A stretch of 64,000 nucleotides of DNA from Odontesthes bonariensis (taxonomy: Eukaryota > Chordata > Actinopteri > Atheriniformes > Atherinopsidae), in assembly GCF_027942865.1 (NCBI RefSeq), contig NC_134515.1, positions 12,357,339 through 12,421,338 of the forward strand. The letters are read 5' to 3'. Shown here one piece after another: positions 19,776-31,268 of this stretch. The notes beneath the pieces were generated by a model. The model saw nothing but the letters and a program-made list of their open reading frames with translations. It was not told the origin of the DNA and did not search any database. The stretch's first letter is position 1, and each line of letters begins with the position of its first letter. The translations under genes were made by a program, and so were the position numbers.

Positions 19776-20182
19776 CTGCAATACACGCGTGGAAATGTAC
19801 ACTTTGACCCTTTTCCCAAAAAAACAACACGCATCTCAAAAATGACATTTCTTAAATATCAACCACAAATTATTTGACTATGTATATATCATGTACTGGT
19901 CTATAACTTTATTCAGTGTGACCATGCCATTTCACTTATTCATGGTGAAGACATGAAATATTTTTGCTTACACTATACTTTTTTGCTAAACATCAATACT
20001 TATAATGAATTCTAAGTACTTTGTGTAACAATCCTACCATTAGTACTTCATACATTCAAACTCCACCATCACACCTATGCACAACAAACCGCTTTTGACA
20101 CTTCCTTCCATTAGTCGGTCACAGAGTACTACCAATTCAATATATAACATATATACATATACACACTGTGTTGTCACTTAGG
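19776..20182. other. Upstream region of Helentron gene A
   Basis: AT-rich sequence between the inferred first exon and the tandem array. It probably contains the promoter, but I cannot assign a TATA box or start site. The part from about 20059 is homologous to 25717-25990, so it is a diverged edge unit of the array. Confidence 0.4.
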
Positions 20183-20719
20183 CTAACTGCCATATTTCCA
20201 CATTGCTCTTTACATACTGACTGCACATAACACTTCAGCAAAGCAAAGACAAGCTAGTAGCTAGCAATACTACTCCAAGTTAGAATACTATTTTTCTATA
20301 TTTTTCATAAAAGACTTGAAAAGAAAAATCTAAGACAAACGCATTTTACCACATCAACATCTTAGTGTATACCTTTACTCACCTTTACAAACAGTAGTAT
20401 CCTGTATCAGTACCTAAAACATACAAAAGTAATTAGTACCAAGCTCTGCAACACATTCAAAAGGTTATTATATGTGAAATTGCAAACCTGGTGCACATTA
20501 GACGGCCACTAGCTACAATTTACTCTACATTGTAATTACTCTCATTACACATAATGATAATGGTTATTTAAAAATAAAGAAAAACATTTGTCCTAACATG
20601 CAACATAAATATCCAAAAACCCAAACATTTTTTTTTTTTTAAATTCATTAAATCTAGTGTTTTCCTTATGATATTAAAACATGAGGTGGGCATAGGCTAA
20701 CTGCCATATTTCCACATTG

Positions 20720-21040
20720 TTTATGCTATGTTTCTGCATTAAGCAGACGCTTTTATCCAAAGCGACTCAGAAATGAGGATATAACATTACAGCTAACATC
20801 AAAGCTAATAAGCTACATAGAAGGAAAACACTTTTCAAAGGGGACAGGGTGATAGTGTACAAATACGGTGCAGGCATAGAGGGAAGTACAGGGTCAGTGC
20901 TAGGACATGAGATTATCTCTGAGGGTCTTCCAGAGTTTCTTGAAGATATTCAGGGACGCCCCTGTTCTGGTAGCGCTCGGTAGGTCATTCCACCATCGCG
21001 GAACAAGACGTGAAAAGAGTCTGGATCGTCTTAAGTGTGT
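20720..21040 (-). mobile_element. 5'-truncated LINE tail, 321 bp, first of the array copies (block A)
   Basis: On the minus strand it encodes the C-terminal tail of a non-LTR reverse transcriptase (FSRLVPRWWNDLPSATRTG) and ends in the teleost 3' tail 'tcgctttggataaaagcgtc'. It is flanked by ACATTG on both sides (20714-20719 and 21041-21046), and the preceding unit shows the empty site. Further array copies are at 21810-22130, 22903-23223, 23719-24039 and 24532-24852, with a truncated one from 25358. L2-like affinity is likely but not proven. Confidence 0.75.
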
Positions 21041-21307
21041 ACATTGCTCTTTACATACTGACTGCACATAACACTTCAGCAAAGCAAAGACATGCTAGTA
21101 GCTGGCAATACGACTCCAAGTTAGAATACTATTTTTTCTATATATTTTTCATAAAAGACTTGAAAAGAAAAATCTAAGACAAACGCATTTTACCACATCA
21201 ACATCTTAGTGCATAACCTTTACAAACAGTGGTATGCTGTATCAGTATCTAAAACATAAAAAAGTAATTAGTACCAAGCTCTGCAACACATTCAAAAGGT
21301 TATTATA

Positions 21308-21562
21308 GGCAAGGCAATTTCATTTATAGAGCACAATTCATACACAAGGCAATTCAAAGTACTTCACAGCTACACAAGAAGGCAATAAAATCATTAAAAA
21401 GAAATAAAAAATAATAAAAATAAAAAATAATAATAAAAATTAAACCCATTCAAAATAATCATTAATTAATTTATAAGTGAAGAGTGCAGATAAAATACTT
21501 TCAGGTGTCATATGCACAGCTAAATAGAACTGTTTTCAGCCTGGATTTAAACATTGTCAGAG
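21308..21562 (-). mobile_element. 255-bp truncated retroelement tail (first copy, block A)
   Basis: The insert begins ggcaaggcaatttcattta and includes the common teleost sequence 'caattcaaagtacttcac'. Read on the minus strand this is a LINE/SINE 3' tail ending in TTGCCTTGCC. It is flanked by TTATA on both sides. A second copy lies at 22398-22652. The other array units show the unfilled site. It carries an A/T-rich simple stretch (aataataaaaataaaa). Confidence 0.7.
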
Positions 21563-24500
21563 TTATATGTGAAATCGCAAACCTGGTGCACATTAGACGG
21601 CCACTAGCTACAATTTACTCTACATTGTAATTACTCTCATTACACATACTGATAATGGTTTTTATAAAGAAAAACATTTGTCCTAACATGCAACATAAAT
21701 ATCCAAAAACCCAAACATTTTTTTTTTTTTAAATTCATTAAATCTAGTGCTTTCCTTATGATACTAAAACATGAGGTAGGCATAGGCTAACTGCCATATT
21801 TCCACATTGTTTATGCTATGTTTCTGCATTAAGCAGACGCTTTTATCCAAAGCGACTCAGAAATGAGGATATAACATTACAGCTAACATCAAAGCTAATA
21901 AGCTACATAGAAGGAAACCACTTTTCAAAGGGGACAGGGTGATAGTGTACAAATACAGTGCAGGCATAGAGGGAAGTACAGGGTCAGTGCTAGGACATGA
22001 GATTATCTCTGAGGGTCTTCCAGAGTTTCTTGAAGATATTCAGCGACGCCCCTGTTCTGGTAGCGCTCGGTAGGTCATTCCACCATCGCGGAACAAGACG
22101 TGAAAAGAGTCTGGATCGTCTTAAGTGCGTACATTGCTCTTTACATACTGACTGCACATAACACTTCAGCAAAGCAAAGACATGCTAGTAGCTGGCAATA
22201 CTACTCCAAGTTAGAATACTATTTTTTCTATATATTTTTCATAAAAGACTTGAAAAGAAAAATCTAAGACAAACGCATTTTACCACATCAACATCTTAGT
22301 GCATAACCTTTACAAACAGTGGTATGCTGTATCAGTATCTAAAACATAAAAAAGTAATTAGTACCAAGCTCTGCAACACATTCAAAAGGTTATTATAGGC
22401 AAGGCAATTTCATTTATAGAGCACAATTCATACACAAGGCAATTCAAAGTACTTCACAGCTACACAAGAAGGCAATAAAATCATTAAAAAGAAATAAAAA
22501 ATAATAAAAATAAAAAATAATAATAAAAATTAAACCCATTCAAAATAATCATTAATTAATTTAAAAGTGAAGAGTGCAGATAAAATACTTTCAGGTGTCA
22601 TATGCACAGCTAAATAGAACTATTTTCAGCCTGGATTTAAACATTGTCAGAGTTATATGTGAAATTGCAAACCTGGTGCACATTAGATGGCCACTAGCTA
22701 CAATTTACTCTACATTGTAATTACTCTCATTACACATACTGATAATGGTTATTTAAAAATAAAGAAAAACATTTGTCCTAACATGCAATATAAATATCCA
22801 AAAACCCAAACATTTTTTTTTTTAAATTCATTAAATCTAGTGCTTTCCTTATGATACTAAAAGATGAGGTAGGCATAGGCTAACTGCCATATTTCCACAT
22901 TGTTTATGCTATGTTTCTGCATTAAGCAGACACTTTTATCCAAAGCGACTCAGAAATGAGGATATAACATTACAGCTAACATCAAAGCTAATAAGCTACA
23001 TAGAAGGAAACCACTTTTCAAAGGGGACAGGGTGATAGTGTACAAATACAGTGCAGGCATAGAGGGAAGTACAGGGTCAGTGCTAGGACATGAGATTATC
23101 TCTGAGGGTCTTCCAGAGTTTCTTGAAGATATTCAGGGACGCCCCTGTTCTGGTAGCGCTCGGCAGGTCATTCCACCATCGCGGAACGACACGTGAAAAG
23201 AGTCTGGATCGTCTTAAGTGTGTACATTGCTCTTTACATACTGACTGCACATAACACTTCAGCAAAGCAAAGACATGCTAGTAGCTAGCAATACTACTCC
23301 AAGTTAGAATACTATTTTTCTATATATTTTTCATAAAAGACTTGAAAAGAAAAATCTAAGACAAACGCATTTTACCACATCAACATCTTAGTGCATAACC
23401 TTTACAAACAGTGGTATGCTGTATCAGTATCTAAAACATAAAAAAGTAATTAGTACCAAGCTCTGCAACACATTCAAAAGTGAAATTGCAAACCTGGTGC
23501 ACATTACATGGCCACTGGCAACAATTTACTCTACATTGTAATTACTCTCATTACACATACTGATAATGGTTATTTAAAAATAAAGAAAAACATTTGTCCT
23601 AACATGCAACATAAATATCCAAAAACCCAAACATTTTTTTAATTCACAAAATCTTGTGCTTTCCTTATGATATTAAAACATGAGGTAGGCATAGGCTAAC
23701 TGCCATATTTCCACATTGTTTATGCTATGTTTCTGCATTAAGCAGACGCTTTTATCCAAAGCGACTCAGAAATGAGGATATAACATTACAGCTAACATCA
23801 AAGCTAATAAGCTACATAGAAGGAAACCACTTTTCAAAGGGGACAGGGTGATAGTGTACAAATACAGTGCAGGCGTATAGGGAAGTACAGGGTCAGTGCT
23901 AGGACATGAGATTATCTCTGAGGGTCTTCCAGAGTTTCTTGAAGATATTCAGGGACGCCCCTGTTCTGGTAGCGCTCGGTAGGTCATTCCACCATCGCGG
24001 AACAACACGTGAAAAGAGTCTGGATCGTCTTAAGTGTGTACATTGCTCTTTACATACTGACTGCACATAACACTTCAGCAAAGCAAAGACATGCTAGTAC
24101 CTGGCAATACGACTCCAAGTTAGAATACTATTTTCTATATATTTTTCATAAAAGACTTGAAAAGAAAAATCTAAGACAAACGCATTTTACCACATCAACA
24201 TCTTAGTGCATAACCTTTACAAACAGTGGTATGCTGTATCAGTATCTAAAACAAAAAAGTTATTAGGACCAAGCTCTGCAACACATTCAAAAGTGAAATT
24301 GCAAACCTGGTGCACATTAGATGGCCACTGGCAACAATTTACTCTACATTGTAATTACTCTCATTACACATACTGATAATGGTTATTTAAAAATAAAGAA
24401 AAACATTTGTCCTAACATGCAACATAAATATCCAAAAACCCAAACATTTTTTTAATTCACAAAATCTTGTGCTTTCCTTATGATACTAAAACATGAGGTG

Positions 24501-25463
24501 GGCATAGGCTAACTGCCATATTTCCACATTGTTTATGCTATGTTTCTGCATTAAGCAGACGCTTTTATCCAAAGCGACTCAGAAATGAGGATATAACATT
24601 ACAGCTAACATCAAAGCTAATAAGCTACATAGAAGGAAACCACTTTTCAAAGGGGACAGGGTGATAGTGTACAAATACGGTGCAGGCATAGAGGGAAGTA
24701 CAGGGTCAGTGCTAGGACATGAGATTATCTCTGAGGGTCTTCCAGAGTTTCTTGAAGATATTCAGGGACGCCCCTGTTCTGGTAGCGCTCGGTAGGTCAT
24801 TCCACCATCGCGGAACAAGACGTGAAAAGAGTCTGGATCGTCTTAAGTGTGTACATTGCTCTTTACATACTGACTGCACATAACACTTCAGCAAAGCAAA
24901 GACATGCTAGTAGCTGGCAATACGACTCCAAGTTAGAATACTATTTTTTCTATATATTTTTCATAAAAGACTTGAAAAGAAAAATCTAAGACAAACGCAT
25001 TTTACCACATCAACATCTTAGTGCATAACCTTTACTCACCTTTACAAACAGTAGTATGCTGTATCAGTATCTAAAACATAAAAAAGTAATTAGTACCAAG
25101 CTCTGCAACATATTCAAAAGTGAAATTGCAAACCTGGTGCACATTAGATGGCCACTGGCAACAATTTACTCTACATTGTAATTACGCTCATTACACATAC
25201 TGATAATGGTTATTTAAAAATAAAGAAAACATTTGTCCTAACATGCAACATAAATATCCAAAAACCCAAACATTTTTTTAATTCACAAAATCTTGTGCTT
25301 TCCTTATGATACTAAAAGATGAGGTAGGCATAGGCTAACTGCCATATTTCCACATTGTTTATGCTATGTTTCTGCATTAAGCAGACGCTTTTATCCAAAG
25401 CGACTCAGAAATGAGGATATAACATTACAGCTAACATCAAAGTACAGGGTCAATGCTATAGGA

Positions 25464-25671
25464 CAGTGTTTCCCAACCCTGGTCCTCAAGGCACACTGCC
25501 CTGCATGTTTTCCACGTTTCCCTGCTCCAGCATTCAAATAATTGGGTCAGGTCTTAAAGCTCTCCAGAAGGCTGAGGACGACCCATTCATTTGAATCAGG
25601 TGTGCTGGAGCAGGGAAACATGGAAAACATGCAGGGCAGTGTGCCTTGAGGACCAGGGTTGGGAAACACTG
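25464..25671. mobile_element. hAT-type MITE (CAGTGTTTCCCAACC ends), copy A
   Basis: The termini CAGTGTTTCCCAACCCTGG and CCAGGGTTGGGAAACACTG are perfect inverted repeats extending about 50 bp inward. TATAGGA occurs just before the element (25457-25463) and four bases after it (25676-25682), consistent with a 7-8-bp target duplication with a small slip. The element is about 208 bp with no coding capacity. It interrupts the last, truncated LINE tail of the array. Confidence 0.85.
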
Positions 25672-25682
25672 CAAGTATAGGA

Positions 25683-26880
25683 CAGGAGATGCTCTCTAAA
25701 GAGCTGGGTCTTTCCTGTTTCCACCATCACACCTGTGCAGGAACAAACCGCTTTTTGACACACTTCATTCCACTGGTCATAAAGATAGGTCTGATTCTAA
25801 ATGCAACTGCAGAGCTTAAAGTGTAATAAAAATCCTGAGCATCACAATTCAATATATAACATATATATTATTATACACACTGTATTGTCACTTAGGCCAA
25901 CTGCCATATATTGCTTTTTGCATACTCTGACTACAGTTACACTTCAGCAAAGCAAAGACACACTAGCAGGTGGCAATAGTGCTCAAAAGTAGAATACAGC
26001 GAACCCACGTTTTTCGCGGGGGTTACGTTCCAAAAAGAACCCGTGATAGGCGAAATCCGTGAAGTAGAAACCTTTTTTTTTTTTTTTTACAATTATTATA
26101 CAATGAAATACTGCATAATGCATTGAAACCAAAGAACAAAACCTTTTTACAGGCCCAAGAATTTGTTTAACAAATAAAAGTACTGTATAAACGTTGTTGT
26201 TTTTTTTACAAATAACTACTGTAGCCTACTGTAAAATAATCATTTTAATCATCAATACGAATATCTGAGACACCGAAGCATACAACCTCCACAGACCACC
26301 TGAAATGTCTCAAATCTGATAATCTACCCGTGTGGGTCTTCTAATTTTTTTTAATTCCCCCCCCCCAATGTACGAGCTTCTAAAACCTAGTCTGACTCGC
26401 AATTTACTCCAAAAAATGGTGCAACAAAGTACTTTATTTTGATTCATGTCGGATGATTACAGAGAGACCAACACAGCGACAGAGAAACAGACAGAGCGCA
26501 CATGACACAGACACACAGACAAATACACTCAGCGTAACAATAATAAAAGAACCAGCGCAAGCATCGACAATGCTGTTATTACTCAGACAAAAAAGTTATT
26601 CCCCGATTATTTCTCAGCGGTTGATACAACTTTCCACTATTGTTTCATTTTTGAAGCGGACATTACAAGCTACGCATTCACGCCACACCTTCATCGTGAG
26701 TCGCTCGCCACTCGTGCAGGGGACTGTTACATATCCCAATAATTCACCAAGATGACATTAGGTTAAACAGTCACGATCATTTTTATCGCGTTAAATTTCA
26801 CCAAGATTTATAGTTATGCCGGAAACAGTTATTACATACTAAAACAAACTACAAATTTCGCCTGATGTTATACTTAAGCC
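25683..26880. other. Block A intergenic stretch with a dispersed-repeat end
   Basis: Contains a diverged array unit (25717-25990). It is followed by 'cagcgaacccacgtttttcg' and 'acccgtgataggcgaaatcc' (25997-26070), resembling the end of a common dispersed DNA repeat that I cannot name. A T-run lies at 26072-26088 and a C-run near 26360. No gene was seen. Confidence 0.45.
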
Positions 26881-27926
26881 AAGGCACACTAAATCATCAA
26901 CAATTATGACATATTCACAACAAGTTATTTTTCTTACACAACTACAACATTTTAAAATAGATTGGGTTGCAATTAAATATCACATTCACGAAAACAACAA
27001 AGCCTGCGGGATTTCATGCCACTCAAGTCCCACCGACCTGAAATCATGCAAAAACCATTTTCCAGCTACATAATTCTTACCTGGCGTCGGCCATTTTACC
27101 ATTCACTAAGCTACATGATTGCCACGTGCTGGAACGCAATTCCTAAATTCAGCCGTCCCGCACAGGTGACAAAGAGTAGCCTAACGGAGAAACTCTGCCT
27201 AGTTTTATATCATCACATTATTTTTGGCTTTCTCAATAACATTATCGCTGACACCACAAGATAAAATAAAACGTTATTACAGCTCAGCACATAAGCAGCA
27301 CCTCACCTGTGACAAGCTCCTGCCGTAATGAATCAAGGCACACTAAATCATCAACAATTACGACATATTCACAACAAGTTATTTTTCTTACACAACTACA
27401 ACTTTTTATTAAAATAGATTGGGTTGCAATTAAATATCACGAAAACAACAAAGCCTCGCGGGATTTCATGCCACTCAAGTCCCACCGACCTGAAATCATG
27501 CTATTAGCAAGTAGCTAACTGAACAATTACTTCAAGTAGAAAATGCTTCAACTTTCAGTCAACATACCACAGCTACCTACCATGTAATTATGCACGCTTA
27601 CTACCAGCCCTCGGATGCTCTTCACTAACGCTATGGAACAACGCAAAAACCATTTTCCAGCTACATAATTCTTACCTGGCGTCGGCCATTTTACCATTCA
27701 CTAAGCTACATGATTGCCACGTGCTGGAACGCAATTCTAAATTCAGTCGTCCTGCACTGGTGACAAAGAGTAACGGAGAAACTCTGCTTGGTTTTATATC
27801 ATCACATTATTTTTGGCTTTCTCAATAACATTATCGCTGACACCACAAGATAAAATAAAACAACGTTATTACAGCTCAGCAAATAAGCAGCACCTCACCT
27901 GTGACAAGCTCCTGCCGTAATGAATC
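26881..27926. repeat. Unequal direct duplication (454 + 592 bp), block A
   Basis: Two head-to-tail units, 26881-27334 and 27335-27926, both start aaggcacactaaatcatcaa and both contain 'cggccattttaccattcact' and 'gattgccacgtgctggaacg'. The first lacks about 140 bp present in the second after 'gacctgaaatcatg'. No coding frame is maintained. Block B carries the same pair. Confidence 0.85.
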
Positions 27927-28322
27927 AAGGCGAAGAAGATTCTCCAAAGTGAGCCATCCGCAACCTTATCAAAATAAAGGTATTTACCTGTGATAACCCT
28001 TCACAATAATTACGTTAAAATCCCTGCATGAATGTGCACATAAAAACATCAAATTATACAAAACTTAGTATAAAAAAGAAGTATATCAGTCTTGCTAAAA
28101 TAATTGCTAAAATCCTTTTAAAAATATATATATTTTTAACCCTTAATCCCAATTTATGTCATGATGCAACTTCCTGTCATGGTATAAAAAAACACAATGA
28201 ATTATTTAGTTTCAATATACAGAATGCAAACTGGATTATTGATGGTTTGCTTATTGGCATTTTTAATTACAATTCCGTTTGCCAATGAAACTCCGAGATG
28301 GCGCCAAACCGGAAGTGAGGCC
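27927..28322. other. Junction to the 1.07-kb repeat, with left target duplication of the LINE
   Basis: AT-rich sequence leading into a fragment of the 1.07-kb repeat ('aattccgtttgccaatgaaa', 'gcgccaaaccggaagtgagg'). The last 12 bases, GGAAGTGAGGCC (28311-28322), are the left target duplication of the LINE insertion. Confidence 0.6.
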
Positions 28323-28506
28323 TTTTTTTAATTTATTTTTTTTATCATTTTTTTTTATTGCAATTAAAGAACAATGACAGAGACATGGTATGACAATAAG
28401 GCAAAACAAGGATATAACAATGTAAAGGACCATTTAGATTAGGTTAGGCTACATTAAACAACTAAAAGAAAAACCAACAATAAACAAAACTAGAGGAATA
28501 CATTAA

Positions 28507-29157
28507 AGGATAAGACCGTTTTTTTGACATTGGGCCCTTGATTTCACATTATAACATGATGTTCTACTCACCCCTGCTTGTTGTTGGTCATTTGGAGCTG
28601 TTCCGAAGATATTCGCGAGGCGTCTGGCTGCTCTCTTGAGATATTCGGCCATGAAACGGTTTCCTATGGGCAAGCTTATACAGGCACAAACTATGCTGTT
28701 TATAATTTATTAATTACTGTACATTAGCACTGGTAACGTGGAGGTGCGTCGCTTACTTAAAAAGGTTACTAATTTTGTATTTTAGCCGAATGAATAAATA
28801 GGCAGCAGGTCTGTGGGCTGTCTGTGGCAGTAGCACGAGGAGGACGTCAGTAACACCCACTTTACGACAAAAAAAAAATCAAAATTACAGTAACCCGGAT
28901 TTTTTTAAGTAAGCGACGCACCTCCACGTTATCAGTGCTAATGTACAGTAATTAATAAATTATAAACAGCATAGTTTGTGCCTGTATAAGCTTGCCCATA
29001 GGAAACCGTTTCATGGCCGAATATCTCAAGAGAGCAGCCAGACGCCTCGCGAATATCTTCGGAACAGCTCCAAATTACCAACACAAGCAGGGGTGAGTAG
29101 AACATCATGTTATAATGTGAAATCAAGGGCCCAATGTCAAAAAAACGGTCTTATCCT
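28507..29157. mobile_element. 651-bp fold-back TTAA element (only in block A)
   Basis: It begins AGGATAAGACCG and ends CGGTCTTATCCT, and TTAA flanks both sides (28503-28506, 29158-29161). Its left ~260 bases and right ~260 bases are near-perfect inverted copies around a ~130-base centre, so the whole element folds into a hairpin. Block B has the uninterrupted site, one TTAA at 54816-54819. It is related to the 405-bp element at 30643-31047. The TTAA target suggests piggyBac-type mobilisation; no transposase is present. Confidence 0.9.
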
Positions 29158-30640
29158 TTAAAGAACATTCAAAAGTCTTTCATTTTTCTTATTATTTACA
29201 AACTTAAGAGACTTGAAAAGAAAGGACATTTCTAACATAAAAACATTAAAGAAAGGCTGATTTTTCTGCCATTTTTGTTTATGAATAAAAAACTTAGCTT
29301 GCAAAATATAAAAGTTAACTAAAATTTCAAACGATGGATCTATTGAGTTTTCATAGTAAAATAAAATATCTTTAAGAGAGAAAACATAATGGCCATGCTG
29401 TGCAAAAAGATAAGAACTGAGGTTTGCTAGAAATTGTTTCACTATATTACAGTCAAAAAATAAATGTACAAGAGTTTCACCTTCTTCATCACAAAAAGAA
29501 CAATTAAAACTTAAGTCTGTGTGTTTGGATATATATACATTTGTAGGGTAAATCTTGTGGAGAATTTTAAAATGACTTTCTGTTATTTTATTTGTTATAC
29601 AATATTTATGAGGTAGCACCAGGTGACTTTTAATTACAAGAGCTAATCCTTGAGGGATTGCTTTGATTACTGTGTTAAATTGACCGAAGGGTATAGGAAA
29701 GTAGTACCGTGACAAAAACTGCTCATATGTCAACAAAGTGCCAGAATTATCAAACAATGAAAAAATATTACATATACAATGTTCAAACCACTAAGGGTAA
29801 AATAAAGTTTTGTTTCTTACAGTGATGTCAGAATTGTTCCATATAAACACTTTATGGGGGGAGAAGTTATGAACAAAGCACATTCTCCAAGCAAGTAGGC
29901 ATTGCCTATGGAAATTAAAAAGGTTAATAGGCAATTTAGATGGGACAAAGTTGCACTTAAGAATAAAAGAAAGCACCTAATTTATTGAATATGTGATTAG
30001 GGATAAAAAAAAAACACAGTGAGTTAGGTTGTAAAAGGCATCTTCGAATCCATCCAGTCCTGAAGGAATCAATTGTGTTAGAGAAGTCTAAAAAGTCTAG
30101 ACCTCCATTACCTTTACAATCAGTCAGCACTTCCTTCTTTAATTTATGAGGTTTATTTCTCCATATGAAATCCAGAAATATTTTGCTGATCTGTTTTATT
30201 GTTTGATCCTTCAGAAATAGGGAGAGAGGGGGATAAACAAAATGAGAAAGACCATCTGCTTTAGATAGCAAAGTTCTTCCATATATACTTAGATCTCGTT
30301 GTAACCAAGAATTAAAGATGTTCTTGGCTTTTATTATTTTTCCTGCCAAATTCAGTTCCTCTCTAATCTTGGGATCCTTAGTTAATTGTATTCCTAAATA
30401 TTTAACTGTTTGCTTTACTGGGATGTTATCCAATACTGTGTCATTGCATTCCTGTAGGGGTAATATTTCACATTTTGAAATGTTCAACTTGAGACCTGAT
30501 GCATTAGAAAATTGCTCTACAAGAGCCAGCACATGAGGAAGTTGTACTTTATCTTGTAAAAACAAAATCATGTCATCAGCCAGTTGCGATATTTTGATTA
30601 CCCTCTCAAAAATGGTTAGGCCCTTTAAATCAGGATCATT
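29158..30640 (-). pseudogene. LINE ORF2 remnant, C-terminal part (block A)
   Basis: Two long frames remain. The segment 30571-29957 holds the palm motif LADDMILFLQ and downstream thumb-like sequence (KYLGIQLTKDP, GRTLLSKADG). The segment 29757-29158 holds the CX2C-H-C zinc knuckle. A frame change near 29960-29976 and an in-frame TAG near 29790 separate them. Both lesions are also present in block B, so the LINE was dead before the block was duplicated. Confidence 0.85.
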
Positions 30641-30642
30641 AA

Positions 30643-31047
30643 AGGATAAGACCGTTTTTTTTACATTGGGCCCTTGATTTCACATTATAACATGATGTTC
30701 TACTCACCCCTGCTTGTTGTTGGTCATTTGGAGCTGTTCCAAAGATATTCGAGAGGCGTCTGGCTGCTCTCTTGAGATATTTGGCCATGAAACGGTTTCC
30801 TATGGGCAACGTTATACAGGCACAAACTATGCTGTTTATAATTTATTAATTACTCTACACTAGCACTGATAACGTGGAGGTGCGTCGCTTACTTAAAAAA
30901 ATCCTGGTTACTGTAATTTTGAATTTTTGATGTAAAGTGGGTGTTACTGACGTCATCGTCGTGCTTCTACCACAGACAGCCCACAGACCTGCTGCCTATT
31001 TATTAATTCGGCTAAAATTCAAAATTACATTAACCCGGTCTTATCCT
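30643..31047. mobile_element. 405-bp TTAA element inside LINE ORF2 (block A)
   Basis: Ends AGGATAAGACCG and CGGTCTTATCCT, with TTAA at 30639-30642 and 31048-31051. Removing it with one TTAA rejoins the LINE frame as ...LALSILNDPDLKGL... The identical 405-bp insertion at 56298-56702 shows that it predates the block duplication. Confidence 0.92.
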
Positions 31048-31051
31048 TTAA

Positions 31052-31268
31052 GTATACTTAAAGCAAGAAGCTCTGTCACTCATAAAAATAAAAAGGGAGA
31101 GAGAGGACACCCTTGCCTTATTCCACACTCAACATTAAATCTTTGGGTAGTGTTATGGTTAACTATTACAGAGCTGTTTATGTCATTATAAAGTGTCTGA
31201 ATTACATTAATAAAGGGTTGACAAAGGCTTTGTAAAAGTCTAGCAGTAGCATGAGAGCTTCAGAGTGT
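31052..31268 (-). pseudogene. LINE reverse-transcriptase fragment upstream of the TTAA element (block A)
   Basis: The minus strand reads LLDFYKAFVNPLLM, a stop, and further on ECGIRQGCPLSPFLFL, a stop, VTELLALSIL. These correspond to the conserved metal-binding Asp block and the RQGCPLSP block of L1-type reverse transcriptases. Both stops are disabling. The retrotransposon is truncated immediately upstream. Confidence 0.8.

Larger units (their letters stand above)
20183..25450. repeat. 0.8-1.1-kb tandem array upstream of Helentron gene A
   Basis: The landmark 'ctaactgccatatttccaca' recurs at 20183, 20697, 21787, 22880, 23696, 24509 and 25335, giving spacings of 514, 1090, 1093, 816, 813 and 826. 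The shortest unit lacks a 321-bp LINE tail. The 816-type has it. The 1090-type also has a 255-bp second insert. A recurring 60-codon minus-strand frame is the reverse-transcriptase tail in the LINE insert, not a gene. Block B has a smaller version (48415-51760). Confidence 0.93.
28323..31268 (-). mobile_element. 5'-truncated L1/Tx1-type LINE with two nested TTAA elements (block A)
   Basis: Bounded by a perfect 12-bp duplication, GGAAGTGAGGCC (28311-28322 and 31269-31280). The 3' end is the T-rich plus-strand run at 28323. Minus-strand remnants of the reverse transcriptase are visible: LLDFYKAF, GIRQGCPLSP, LADDMILFLQ, then LGIQLTKDP and a C-terminal zinc knuckle CSFCDEEGETLVHLFFDC. The 5' half including ORF1 is missing. 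Confidence 0.88.

Noticed and set aside
20900-21082. Repeated 60-codon minus-strand frame in each array unit, as a small gene family
   Set aside because: The sequence is the C-terminal tail of a non-LTR reverse transcriptase inside a 321-bp insert with target duplications, copied with the array.
26453-26755. 100-codon plus-strand frame shared by both blocks
   Set aside because: No recognisable domain, no splice or start context, and a composition typical of intergenic sequence; conservation between blocks reflects recent copying.
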